From IMG/VR virus record IMGVR_UViG_3300046003_004606, positions 1 through 35,254 of that record: a DNA stretch of 35,254 nucleotides; one strand, 5' to 3'. Source of the DNA: a virus. The stretch's first letter is position 1; each line of letters begins with the position of its first letter. The notes under the pieces are model-generated. The model did not search any database, was not told where the DNA came from, and saw only the letters and a list, made by a program, of their open reading frames with translations. The translations under genes were made by a program, and so were the position numbers. This document shows, in pieces, positions 17,574 through 25,374 of this stretch.

Positions 17574-18557
17574 ATGTCCGCACTATCAGACGCCCTCGAA
17601 ACCTCGTTGCTGAACCATCTGCTCCGAGCCACTGCATACACTCCCGCAACCGCGCTTCACTTTGGCCTCTTCCTCACCGACCCCGGCGAAAGCGGGGTAT
17701 CCGGCGAGGTTTCAGGCGGAAGCTATGCCCGCGTAGCCGTTACCAATAATTCGACCAGCTTCGGACTTGCTTCTAACATTGCAGGGAAAAGCAACGCCAT
17801 CGACATCGTGTTCCCGGAAGCCACCGCCGCTTGGGGAACCCCGAAGTTTTGGGCTGTTTATGAAACCCCAACATCGTTCACTGGCACTACCACCAGCGGA
17901 AACGCCACCATTGCGTCCGTTGCCGACACTAGCGCAATCAAAGTGGGCATGGCGCTTTCTGGAACCGGAATCGCCGCTGGCGCTACCGTGGTTTCGATCG
18001 TGCTAAATACATCCGTGACCATGAGCTTGGTCGCTACCGCCTCGGGCACCGTATCCATCGCTGGGGAGCAGATGCTCGTGCACGGGGCTCTCTTGTCTCC
18101 GCGCTATGTTGCGACTGGCGACACCCCGAAAATCGCGGCTGGCGCGATGAGCGTCAGCTTTGGATCCTTGACGGGAATCGGCCTGACCGACTACGCAAAA
18201 TCCAAGTTGCTCGATCTGGTGTTCGGCGCTTACGCCTTCACCCCTCCCACAACGGTTTATGCGGCAGTTGCCACCGGACTGACTACTGCTGGTTTTACCG
18301 AGTGGACAGATTCCAGCTACACCCGCCAAGCCGTCACGTTTGGGGCTCCAAGCGGAGGGGTTTCTTCCAACTCTGGAGTAATCACGATGAGCGGGGCGGT
18401 GGTTTCCTCCATAGGCCCGCTTACCCAATTCCAGCTTCTTGATAGCGCCACCGTAGGAAACGCCCTTTTGAGCGGCCCGCTATCTTCCGCACGAACCATT
18501 CCGGTTGGTGACAGTTGTAAATTCGCCATCGGTTCAATCAGCTGCACGCTTCAATAA
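17574..18557 (+). CDS. Structural protein with a duplicated phage domain and an inserted module
   Basis: This 327-residue protein contains two copies of one domain type. Both begin with a helix (ALETSLLNHLLRATAYTPAT and LTDYAKSKLLDLVFGAYAFT), then a strand-rich body with SYARVAVT or SYTRQAVT, and both end in a similar strand pattern (GALLSPRYVATGDTPKIAAG and GPLSSARTIPVGDSCKFAIG). The first copy is split after WAVYETP by an inserted segment, residues 101-165 (ATIASVADTSAIKVGM, GTGIAAGATVVSI), that resembles small modules in phage fibers and coat proteins. Similar single-domain proteins are common in phage structural regions. Head decoration or tail attachment are both possible. Start: ATG 17574, shortly after the previous stop. 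Confidence 0.65.
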   Translation: MSALSDALETSLLNHLLRATAYTPATALHFGLFLTDPGESGVSGEVSGGSYARVAVTNNSTSFGLASNIAGKSNAIDIVFPEATAAWGTPKFWAVYETPTSFTGTTTSGNATIASVADTSAIKVGMALSGTGIAAGATVVSIVLNTSVTMSLVATASGTVSIAGEQMLVHGALLSPRYVATGDTPKIAAGAMSVSFGSLTGIGLTDYAKSKLLDLVFGAYAFTPPTTVYAAVATGLTTAGFTEWTDSSYTRQAVTFGAPSGGVSSNSGVITMSGAVVSSIGPLTQFQLLDSATVGNALLSGPLSSARTIPVGDSCKFAIGSISCTLQ

Positions 18558-19253
18558 ATGACTCTTGTTGGGACATGTGCTGATGCTTCTGGGACAATCT
18601 CGAATACCACCGCGTATTCGGGGTTGGCCACGGGCATGAAGATTGCTCCGTGCGTGGTGTTCCCATCAGGAGCGACGGTAACAGACATTGAAGGCGTGGC
18701 GGGCCTTTCTTTCACGGTCACTCCCGTTGCGTCTGAAGAGGCATACAAATACACGTTTACGCTTTACGAACCCAAAGCGGGAGGGGCAGCAATCGTGTAT
18801 GCTGAGGCGATAGCGGTTTCTGCCGCCGTGGCAGGGATTCTGATTTCTGGCGCGGCCGTGATGTTGGAATCGTCGTTTTTAGATGGAGTCAAAGCCACGG
18901 CGACAACGAGCGGCGGAAACTCCCCGTTTGCTTTCCACTGCATCAACACCGCAGCGGCCACGGCGACAACCAATTGGGGACGCCGTGTTGATCTCGGTTT
19001 TATTGGCCTTGAAGCCGTATCCGCGAAGTCTTTCTTGTCCGGCCACAGCTCTCCGTTTGCTTTCCACTGCATCAACACCGCAGCGGCCACGGCAATAGCG
19101 GGCGGCCTCTTTGTATTCTTTCGAGCGACTGCTTCAACTTCAGCCACGGCATCGGCTCCAATCAAGGTAACGAGAGATCGATTCATAGAAGCAAAACCAA
19201 GGACACTCTCTCGCGCCAAGGCCGAAATTAGCGGCTTCAATAGTTACGTTTAA
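18558..19253 (+). CDS. Unknown structural-region protein with internal direct repeat
   Basis: The 231-residue frame begins at an ATG touching the previous stop (TAAATG). Residues 1-55 resemble the module inserted in the preceding protein (GTISNTTAYSGLATGM, GATVTDIEGVAGLSFTVT). The rest is low in complexity and rich in Ala, Ser and Thr, with SPFAFHCINTAAATA present twice. The C-terminus is basic. The opposite strand also has a long open frame (18764-19240), so the coding status of the C-terminal half is uncertain. The gene may be in the course of decay or recent rearrangement. Confidence 0.45.
   Translation: MTLVGTCADASGTISNTTAYSGLATGMKIAPCVVFPSGATVTDIEGVAGLSFTVTPVASEEAYKYTFTLYEPKAGGAAIVYAEAIAVSAAVAGILISGAAVMLESSFLDGVKATATTSGGNSPFAFHCINTAAATATTNWGRRVDLGFIGLEAVSAKSFLSGHSSPFAFHCINTAAATAIAGGLFVFFRATASTSATASAPIKVTRDRFIEAKPRTLSRAKAEISGFNSYV
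18924..19093 (+). repeat. Two 41-bp direct repeats, 129 bp apart
   Basis: Identical 41-bp copies lie at 18924-18964 and 19053-19093. The 129-bp offset is 43 codons, so the repeat stays in frame. A smaller direct repeat of 19 bp (19267-19285 and 19330-19348) lies in the next gene, again in frame at 63 bp. This cluster of repeats suggests local slippage or recombination. Confidence 0.9.
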
Positions 19254-19256
19254 GCC

Positions 19257-20078
19257 ATGACTATCACTACCGCCATCGCAGTTGTATCAGGTTTTAACGC
19301 CGCGCTCCAAGCGGAGGCGTTACAGTCGGCTACCGCCATCGCAGTTGTCACCGGCGCGAGCGACATCCGCACGCGCTCGGTGTGCAGTCTCATCCAAGAG
19401 TCGCTTTCGTTGTGGGGGTTCCTCTGCGCGAAAACCGCGCCGGACTTCGCCAAGTCCCGCGCTCTCACCGATCTCAACACCGCGTTGCAGCTCGTCTGGA
19501 GCAATGCCGACGGCAACGACTACTGGACGAACGAGACGCTGACGATCACTCTGGCAGATACGGAGGATTCCTATGACCTGCCGGACACGATCCAGAACGT
19601 CAAAGGCCCGTGCCGCCGCGACGACACCAAGCAACCGCTCGCGGCGATCGGTTCGATCAGCGAGTTTGAATCATTCGTGGACCTCTACTTGGACGGCGAC
19701 GCCGCCTCCGGCCCGGTGGCCTACCATATCGAATCCATGAAGCAGGCGGGCGAAGATCCGGCGAAAACCGTCTTCCGGATCACTCCGGCAGTTTCCGGCA
19801 CCAGCGTAGCATTCCTGCTCGACGTGGTGAAAGAAGCACCCCGCTACACCACTGCGGATCTCGTCTCCTGCCCAGCGGTGCCAATCCCTCACCGCTACGC
19901 GGAAACCCTCCTCATCCCGATCATCCGCTACCACGCCTCGTCCTACTATCTGTTTGAGGCACTTGACCCCAAGCAGAAGGAAACCATCGACCGCGAATAC
20001 CAGCAAGCCCGCCAGCAGCTCGGGCTTGTCGATCCAAACCCGGTGAAGGAATCCCCATCCTCCAGTAAAGAAGCATGA
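19257..20078 (+). CDS. Putative head-tail adaptor protein
   Basis: This 273-residue protein has the pattern of podovirus adaptor or tail-accessory proteins that bind below the portal. It has an N-terminal helical part, a strand run with YDLPDTIQNVKGPCRR, then AYHIES and RITPAVSGTSVAF. These are followed by a helical tail (PIPHRYAETLLIPIIRYHASSYYL). The family link is a pattern match, not a firm assignment. Its first 30 residues hold a small repeat (TAIAVVSG and TAIAVVTG), and the start could instead be further in. The next gene overlaps its stop by ATGA at 20075. Confidence 0.5.
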   Translation: MTITTAIAVVSGFNAALQAEALQSATAIAVVTGASDIRTRSVCSLIQESLSLWGFLCAKTAPDFAKSRALTDLNTALQLVWSNADGNDYWTNETLTITLADTEDSYDLPDTIQNVKGPCRRDDTKQPLAAIGSISEFESFVDLYLDGDAASGPVAYHIESMKQAGEDPAKTVFRITPAVSGTSVAFLLDVVKEAPRYTTADLVSCPAVPIPHRYAETLLIPIIRYHASSYYLFEALDPKQKETIDREYQQARQQLGLVDPNPVKESPSSSKEA

Positions 20079-20929
20079 ACGCATTCGCCTTCGCCAACCG
20101 ACTTTGCCGAGACCTCAATGCTGAGAGTTTCGCGGACGTGTCTTCAAGAGATCGGCAGGAAATACTGGACGCCATCAATGGCGGCATCCAACGCCTCGAC
20201 GCCCTCGCCTCGCATGAGTCCCGCACCACCACCGTTGGCTTCTCGCTCGCCGCCCCGGCCACCGTGTCCATCGGCGTGACGACTGGCAGCACCGGGACGA
20301 CTGGCACCGCGTTCACGGACGATCAACTTTACCGGACCATCCGCGTTGACGGCGACGACATCGACAACCAGGTCATCGCGGCTGGCGAACTCCTGCACCC
20401 GTATTCCGGGGCCACTGGCACCGTTTCGGCGATCATTTACAGCGACGCCATGACGGTTCCAGAACCTTATGACGAGGTTGTCGGAAACATCCGGATTTTG
20501 GAAACTTTGCGCGAGATTGAAAACCGCGTCGTGGGGCAGTCATCCCGCAGAACCGGCGAGCCTCGGTCATTCATTGTTGAGCCAAACGCCCGCAACCAAA
20601 CGCCTCCGGTTCCTGCCGTGATCCGTTTGGATTCCTTGCCCAGCCGAGCCTATCGGCTCGAAGCTAAATTCACCCTCGCTCCTTCGCGTGTGGCATTTGC
20701 GGACCTGCTCACAGCCGGGAGTAACCTGCCAATCCGCACGGAATACATCGAAATTTACCTGCTCCCCATTTGTCGCGGCCTGCTGGCCACCTCGGAAATG
20801 TGGAAGAACGCGGACACCCGCAGCATCGTCATGAAGAGCGCGGAAAAGGCGGAGTCGGACTTCGCAACCCGCGTCCCTCGCACCCTCGCTACTCCGCGCA
20901 ACCTTTGCAGAACCAAACCCGGATTCTAA
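20075..20929 (+). CDS. Putative neck or stopper protein
   Basis: The 284-residue product begins with helices (FAFANRLCRDLNAESFADVS, EILDAINGGIQRLDALA), then a beta-rich middle with Thr/Gly repeats (VGFSLAAPATVSIGV). A helical region follows near YIEIYLLPICRGLLATSEMW. This architecture resembles the preceding adaptor-like protein and other podovirus neck proteins. The ATGA overlap with the gene before it suggests a coupled pair and two stacked rings at the portal exit. The assignment is mainly from position. Confidence 0.45.
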   Translation: MNAFAFANRLCRDLNAESFADVSSRDRQEILDAINGGIQRLDALASHESRTTTVGFSLAAPATVSIGVTTGSTGTTGTAFTDDQLYRTIRVDGDDIDNQVIAAGELLHPYSGATGTVSAIIYSDAMTVPEPYDEVVGNIRILETLREIENRVVGQSSRRTGEPRSFIVEPNARNQTPPVPAVIRLDSLPSRAYRLEAKFTLAPSRVAFADLLTAGSNLPIRTEYIEIYLLPICRGLLATSEMWKNADTRSIVMKSAEKAESDFATRVPRTLATPRNLCRTKPGF

Positions 20930-20932
20930 TTC

Positions 20933-21655
20933 ATGGAAAACATCATCCCTATCGCCGATCTCCCTGCGTTCATTGCGAACACCGTCGCCAACATCTCCAA
21001 AGGCGTGGCGCTTGCGCGTGAGCAAGGCATCATGGCGGAACTTCCAAAAGAAGTCGGATTCGAGGTGACGCTGGTTCAAACGTGGCAGTCATCCGACCTC
21101 GTGTTGGTTTCTACCGACGTGAACAGCGGAATCGACGGGACCACGGTCACGGAGGAGCGGCATTCGGACGACACGAGCACGTCCACCGACACGAACACGT
21201 CGTCGGATACGAGCAACGGCACCGACACAAGCACGTCCACCGACACGAACATCTCGTCGGATACAAGCAACGGCACCGACGCGAGCACGTCCACCGACAC
21301 GAACATCTCGTCGGATACAAGCAACGGCACGGATTTCAGCACGTCGAGCGACACCAACGACTCCACCGACAACAATAAAACAACGGACTTCAGCACGTCG
21401 AGCGACACCAACGATTCTACCGACAACAACAAAACAACGGATTTCAGCACGTCGAGCGACACCAACGATTCTACCGACAACAACAAAACAACGGATTTCA
21501 GCACGTCGAGCGACACCAACGATTCTACCGACAACAACAAAACAACGGAAAGGGGCGACGTTACCGACAGGGGAAACAGCACCGCCATCCACGATGCCAC
21601 GCAGAGCACGGAGAATTTCACATCCTCAGCATCAGCCTCCTCTAGCACTTCCTAA
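20933..21655 (+). CDS. Acidic 18-residue-repeat protein
   Basis: The 240-residue protein has an 80-residue N-terminal domain (starting MENIIPIADLPAFIANTV, with VGFEVTLVQTW later). Seven perfect 18-residue repeats follow at 81-206, made almost wholly of Ser, Thr, Asp and Asn. Three copies are of type STSTDTNISSDTSNGTD and four of type FSTSSDTNDSTDNNKTTD. A Ser/Thr-rich tail of 34 residues ends it. Each repeat carries a net charge near -3. I know no exact family. Eighteen residues equals one turn of some beta-roll folds, so a fibrous, solenoid-like rod is plausible. A sheath or fiber role at the tail is inferred from its place between neck and fiber genes. Ser/Thr richness would also suit glycosylation. 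Confidence 0.8.
   Translation: MENIIPIADLPAFIANTVANISKGVALAREQGIMAELPKEVGFEVTLVQTWQSSDLVLVSTDVNSGIDGTTVTEERHSDDTSTSTDTNTSSDTSNGTDTSTSTDTNISSDTSNGTDASTSTDTNISSDTSNGTDFSTSSDTNDSTDNNKTTDFSTSSDTNDSTDNNKTTDFSTSSDTNDSTDNNKTTDFSTSSDTNDSTDNNKTTERGDVTDRGNSTAIHDATQSTENFTSSASASSSTS
21173..21550 (+). repeat. 54-bp tandem repeat, seven units
   Basis: Units at 21173-21334 (three copies) and 21335-21550 (four copies, three nearly identical). The unit is 54 bp, 18 codons. The high DNA identity indicates recent expansion. Confidence 0.95.
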
Positions 21656-21663
21656 AATCCACC

Positions 21664-22323
21664 ATGGCCAACACCCTCGACACCACCAGCACGACGTTAG
21701 GCAAGTCATCAACCGATTCGTCGGAGAATTCAACGCGGACCAACAACGGTTACTCCACAAGCGACAAGAAATCGTTCTCAAACGGGACTTCCACCAAGGA
21801 CGGGAACTCCACAAGCGACAAGAAATCGTTCTCAAACGGGACTTCCACGAAGAACGGGAACTCCACAAGCGACAAGAAATCGTTCTCAAACGGGACTTCC
21901 ACGAAGAACGGGAGCTCCACGAGCGATAAGAAATCGTTCTCAAACGGGACTTCCACGAAGGACGGGAACTCCACGAGCGATAAGAAATCGTTCTCAAACG
22001 GGACTTCGACCAAGAACGGCACCTCCACCAATACGAAGGAGTCCACCAGCAACGGCACGTCCGAGAAGAAAGGCACCTCCACCAATACGAAGGAGTCCAC
22101 CAGCAACGGCACGTCCGAGAAAAACGGAAGCTCCACCAACACGAAGAATTCCACCAGCAACGGCACGTCCGAGAAGAACGGAAGCTCGAAATCCGTCGGA
22201 ACCACGCGCAACAACGGCACGTCCAGCAAGACGGGTGAGTCCAAGCAGCTCGCCAACATCGCCTGCAAGGTTACGTTTTCAATCCCCATCCTTGGCCGCG
22301 TCCCTGCGGCCTCATCCTGCTAA
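21664..22323 (+). CDS. Lys-containing 18-residue-repeat protein
   Basis: This 219-residue protein has the same 18-residue period as its neighbour but different residues. Nine units occupy residues 30-191. Five are of type STSDKKSFSNGTSTKNG and three of type TSTNTKESTSNGTSEKNG, plus one degenerate unit. Most units are neutral to slightly positive, while those of the upstream protein are acidic. The last 28 residues form a non-repeat end (ACKVTFSIPILGRVPAASSC). The gene starts 8 bp after the previous stop, with ATGG after an A/C-rich stretch. Shared period, adjacency and opposite charge make a paired fiber or a co-assembled rod a reasonable inference. No family is recognised. Confidence 0.8.
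   Translation: MANTLDTTSTTLGKSSTDSSENSTRTNNGYSTSDKKSFSNGTSTKDGNSTSDKKSFSNGTSTKNGNSTSDKKSFSNGTSTKNGSSTSDKKSFSNGTSTKDGNSTSDKKSFSNGTSTKNGTSTNTKESTSNGTSEKKGTSTNTKESTSNGTSEKNGSSTNTKNSTSNGTSEKNGSSKSVGTTRNNGTSSKTGESKQLANIACKVTFSIPILGRVPAASSC
21751..22236 (+). repeat. 54-bp tandem repeat, nine units
   Basis: Nine consecutive 54-bp units, with the first five highly alike and the last one diverged. The length matches the repeat of the gene before it, though the two repeat sequences differ. Confidence 0.95.
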
Positions 22324-22329
22324 TTCATC

Positions 22330-23790
22330 ATGGCTATCAGAAACAGAATCCGAAGCATTGCAGGCGCGTTAATCCCGGCGATTGACGCGGCTGTGACCGC
22401 CGCGTTGGCATTGAAAGCCGATAAAGACGATCTAGGTATTCCAGAAGCCGCCACCATCACGCCGATCACCGGCGACGAGATCGCGCCCGCGCTGAGTGGC
22501 GGGGTCCTCGGGAAGATCACCTACTCGGCGATCAAAACATGGGTGCTCTCCGGCCTGCAAATCGCATGGGGCAGCGTGACCGGGAAGCCGACGACGCTCG
22601 TAGGCTACGGCATCACGGACGCGGAACCGGCAAAAGGAGCGGACGACAACTACGTCACCGACGCTGAGAAAACCAATATCGGCAACCTCGGCACGGCGGC
22701 CTACACCGCGAGCACCGCCTACGCATCCGCCCTTGGAGCCGACGACAACTATGTCACGGACGCCCAAAAAGCCGCGCTGCATGCCGCTGCCACCGTGACA
22801 GGCAACGGCATCGCCCTCACGGGTCAGCAAATCAGCCTATCTATCGGCACTGGATCGACGCAGGTAGCCGCTGGCAATCACACGCACAGCGGGGTTTACG
22901 CCGCATCCAGCCACACGCATGTTAGTGCGGACGTAACGGATGCCAGCACGGGGGGCAATGGCGCAACCGACTCTGGCAAATTAGTTAAATTTGGAGGGGA
23001 GGGAGGGGGTATTACTTTTGCCGGCACCAATACATTTGGTATCTCGGGGGCCTCAACCAACGGCAACGGTGTTAGGGCCTCCAGCAGTAACGGCAACGCA
23101 CTATCTGCGGTGGCGTCAGGCAACGGTGCTAACTACCACGCGACGTTTGGAAATTCCGGCGATGACAGATCATTCGTCGCCCGCCTGCTAGGAGCGCTCG
23201 GTTGGTGGCGGGGGGCGTATACGCTGATGGTATCGGCGGTCGATACGCTCACGGCAGACCGTGTGCAGCGATTTCCCGACAAAGACGGCACCATCGCGCT
23301 AACCAGCGACATCACCGGCACCAACAGCGGGACCAACACGGGCGACCAAACCACCATCGCCGGGATCACGGGCACCGTGGCGCAATTCAACACCGCGCTT
23401 ACAGACGGGGATTTTGCCACCCTCGCGGGGACCGATGCCCTCACCAACAAAACGCTGACCAACCCGGTGATCAACAGCTACGTCGAGGGTGTGGTGGCGA
23501 TTGGCAACAGCAGCACCTCGCAGACCATCGCGCTCACCGCTGGCACGGTCCAAACCTGCACGCTCACCGGCAACTGCACATTCACAATGCCGACCGCCAC
23601 CGCAGGCAAATCGTTTGTGCTCTACCTCAACACGGGCGCGGGAAGTCTAACCGGAACATTCACCGGCGTCAAATGGGCGGGCGGCACCGCCCCCACGATC
23701 ACCGCCACCGCAAGCCGCATGGACATCCTCTCATTCGTCGCCGATGGGACTAACTGGTATGGTTCCGCAATCCAAAATTACACGCCATGA
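22330..23790 (+). CDS. Tail fiber protein
   Basis: The 486-residue protein is rich in Gly, Ala, Thr and Asn and shows typical fiber features: a short N-terminal anchor-like helix, repeated segments (ADDNYVTDAEK and ADDNYVTDAQK) and HTHSGVY-like metal-binding motifs (HTHSGVYAASSHTH). A Gly/Asn-rich region follows (SGASTNGNGVRASSSNGNA), and then the pattern GTNTGDQTTIAGITGTVAQF with TLAGTDALTNKTLTN. The C-terminus is a beta-rich domain. It is expected to form a trimer that binds the host surface. The following gene overlaps its stop (ATGA). Confidence 0.75.
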   Translation: MAIRNRIRSIAGALIPAIDAAVTAALALKADKDDLGIPEAATITPITGDEIAPALSGGVLGKITYSAIKTWVLSGLQIAWGSVTGKPTTLVGYGITDAEPAKGADDNYVTDAEKTNIGNLGTAAYTASTAYASALGADDNYVTDAQKAALHAAATVTGNGIALTGQQISLSIGTGSTQVAAGNHTHSGVYAASSHTHVSADVTDASTGGNGATDSGKLVKFGGEGGGITFAGTNTFGISGASTNGNGVRASSSNGNALSAVASGNGANYHATFGNSGDDRSFVARLLGALGWWRGAYTLMVSAVDTLTADRVQRFPDKDGTIALTSDITGTNSGTNTGDQTTIAGITGTVAQFNTALTDGDFATLAGTDALTNKTLTNPVINSYVEGVVAIGNSSTSQTIALTAGTVQTCTLTGNCTFTMPTATAGKSFVLYLNTGAGSLTGTFTGVKWAGGTAPTITATASRMDILSFVADGTNWYGSAIQNYTP

Positions 23791-24167
23791 ACCTGATCGA
23801 CCTACCCACCGCACCAGTTAAACCCGCTGCAGAACAAATCGCGGAGCACATGCTGGCACGCCTCAACGCGACTCTTGCCGAGCGCGTGCATGACCACCGC
23901 GTCGGATACGCCGCGTTCTGGGACTCATCCGAAACGCCCGACGCGATCATTGCCGCCATGGGTGCCAACGCGGGAGTGCTCCTCGCCGCCGCTGGCGAAA
24001 ACGTCGATCACATCGGCACCCTCGCCGCGCTTGTCGGAAAAACCGTTGTCGACTTTCTGCCCATCGAAAACTGGGTGCCACGCCGCGCAATCATCATTGC
24101 CGAGGATGGCACCGGAACCCTAGCCGCCCCCGCCGAAGGCTTCGACGCTTGGGGCCGCGCAATCTAA
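23787..24167 (+). CDS. Unknown fiber-associated protein
   Basis: This 126-residue protein overlaps the fiber stop by ATGA (23787). It is mainly helical (EQIAEHMLARLNATLAERVH, IIAAMGANAGVLLAAAGEN), with a short beta-rich end. Its position and coupling suggest a fiber chaperone or connector, but I recognise no family. Confidence 0.6.
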   Translation: MNLIDLPTAPVKPAAEQIAEHMLARLNATLAERVHDHRVGYAAFWDSSETPDAIIAAMGANAGVLLAAAGENVDHIGTLAALVGKTVVDFLPIENWVPRRAIIIAEDGTGTLAAPAEGFDAWGRAI

Positions 24168-24172
24168 CCGCT

Positions 24173-24994
24173 ATGTTCGCCGCACGAAACATGATGTTTG
24201 CCGGAGTGAGCGCAGCAGGCGCTTACATCTCCGCCGTGGAAATCGCACTCGGGTCATCCATCACCTCCACCCAGAAGGCCGCGCTCAACGCGTTCGTCCT
24301 TGCAGAGCAAGCAGCGGCACGCTGGACATCCCACAAACGCCTCTATCTGCCGATTTGGGCCAACGCCGCCGCCAACGCCATCTGCATCAAGAGCCTCACC
24401 AGCGGCACTTTTGGTGGGACCGTCACCCACGGCGCGGGATTTGTGCAGGGCGATGGATCAACGGGGTATTTCAATTTCGGGACTGATCCGTCCTCCCTGG
24501 GGTTGTCAGCCGGAAACTCCAGTGCATGCGTCCTGATTACGCAGGCTAACGTGGGGACCGCGACGACGGTCCACATGGGAGTCAGCACGTCGTATCCAAA
24601 TTATTACGGCCTCGCGGCACCGGGCAACGCGAACTTGAAATATGTCTCAATGGCCTACAACACGACCAATGGTGAGGTAACCGGATTTTTGAGCGGCTCG
24701 GAGCAAGTGGGCATCTTGCATGGCACCAAGTCAGCCGGAGTTTTAAATCTAAGGACTCGGAAAAATTCTGGGGCGAGCGCGCTAGCGTCGCTCACCTGCC
24801 CGGCCACCGGGAATGTGCCAACGACCGCTATTAACGCGATGGCGGGTGTTGTTAATGGCACGAGGGGAAGCTTCTCTAACGCTCGCTACGGAGCATGGAT
24901 GGCAGGCCTCGCGATGACGCAACCCAACACGGACGCATTCACCCTCAACCTCAAAACCCTCTGGGAAACCTGCACCGGCCTGTCTCTCCCATGA
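24173..24994 (+). CDS. Lectin-like (ConA-type) appendage protein
   Basis: I choose the ATG at 24173, six bases after the previous stop, rather than the TTG at 24149 inside the upstream gene. The 273-residue protein has an N-terminal helix, then a beta-rich body (KRLYLPIWANAAANAICI, GAGFVQGDGSTGYFNFGTD). This resembles LamG/concanavalin-like domains that phages use for cell-surface sugars. It follows the fiber gene, which supports receptor binding. The fold is inferred from strand pattern only. Confidence 0.6.
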   Translation: MFAARNMMFAGVSAAGAYISAVEIALGSSITSTQKAALNAFVLAEQAAARWTSHKRLYLPIWANAAANAICIKSLTSGTFGGTVTHGAGFVQGDGSTGYFNFGTDPSSLGLSAGNSSACVLITQANVGTATTVHMGVSTSYPNYYGLAAPGNANLKYVSMAYNTTNGEVTGFLSGSEQVGILHGTKSAGVLNLRTRKNSGASALASLTCPATGNVPTTAINAMAGVVNGTRGSFSNARYGAWMAGLAMTQPNTDAFTLNLKTLWETCTGLSLP

Positions 24995-25374
24995 CCACCA
25001 CCACCCTTGATCTGACCATGTCCGAAACACCCGACACCCACGAACTAGGCCGCCGCCTACACACCGTAGAGGAGCTGTTTGACGAGCTGCGCAAAGTCGT
25101 CTCCTCGCTGCTGGCGTGGCGGGATAAAATGGCTGGGGGGATCTCGGTCATGTGCTGGGTGGTCGGCGTGGTGCAAAGCATCGTGCTGCTGTGCCTCGGC
25201 TTTGCCGCCAACTCCCTCAACAACACCGCCACCATCCTCGGCCAACACGCGGTCGAACTCGCCACCAGCCGCGCCAAGATCGAGGCCTACATCCTGCACT
25301 CCGCCGACCGCGACGCCATCGCCGAAGCAAAGATGCGCGAATGGGTGCGCGAGGAACTCAGAAAACCCAAATGA
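24991..25374 (+). CDS. Small membrane protein of the lysis cassette, holin candidate
   Basis: The start is the ATG at 24991 that overlaps the previous stop as ATGA; a longer frame from 24895 lies within the upstream gene. The 127-residue product has a helical N-terminus (HELGRRLHTVEELFDELRKV), one clear membrane segment at residues 50-74, and a charged helical C-terminus. A single membrane helix between helical parts suits a class III holin or an accessory lysis protein. It is followed by another small lysis gene overlapping at 25371. Confidence 0.6.
   Translation: MTTTTLDLTMSETPDTHELGRRLHTVEELFDELRKVVSSLLAWRDKMAGGISVMCWVVGVVQSIVLLCLGFAANSLNNTATILGQHAVELATSRAKIEAYILHSADRDAIAEAKMREWVREELRKPK

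Noticed and set aside
18764-19240. 158-codon minus-strand frame opposite gene 18558
   Set aside because: Not called as a gene: it shares the low-complexity repeats and shows no family match. The plus-strand frame has a start fused to the previous stop, though neither is certain.
18900-19350. Possible template/variable pair of a diversity-generating retroelement
   Set aside because: The repeats are exact and no reverse transcriptase gene is in the window.
21076-22289. Long minus-strand and alternative plus-strand frames across the 54-bp repeats
   Set aside because: They arise because the repeat unit is a multiple of three, and they show only shadow repeats.
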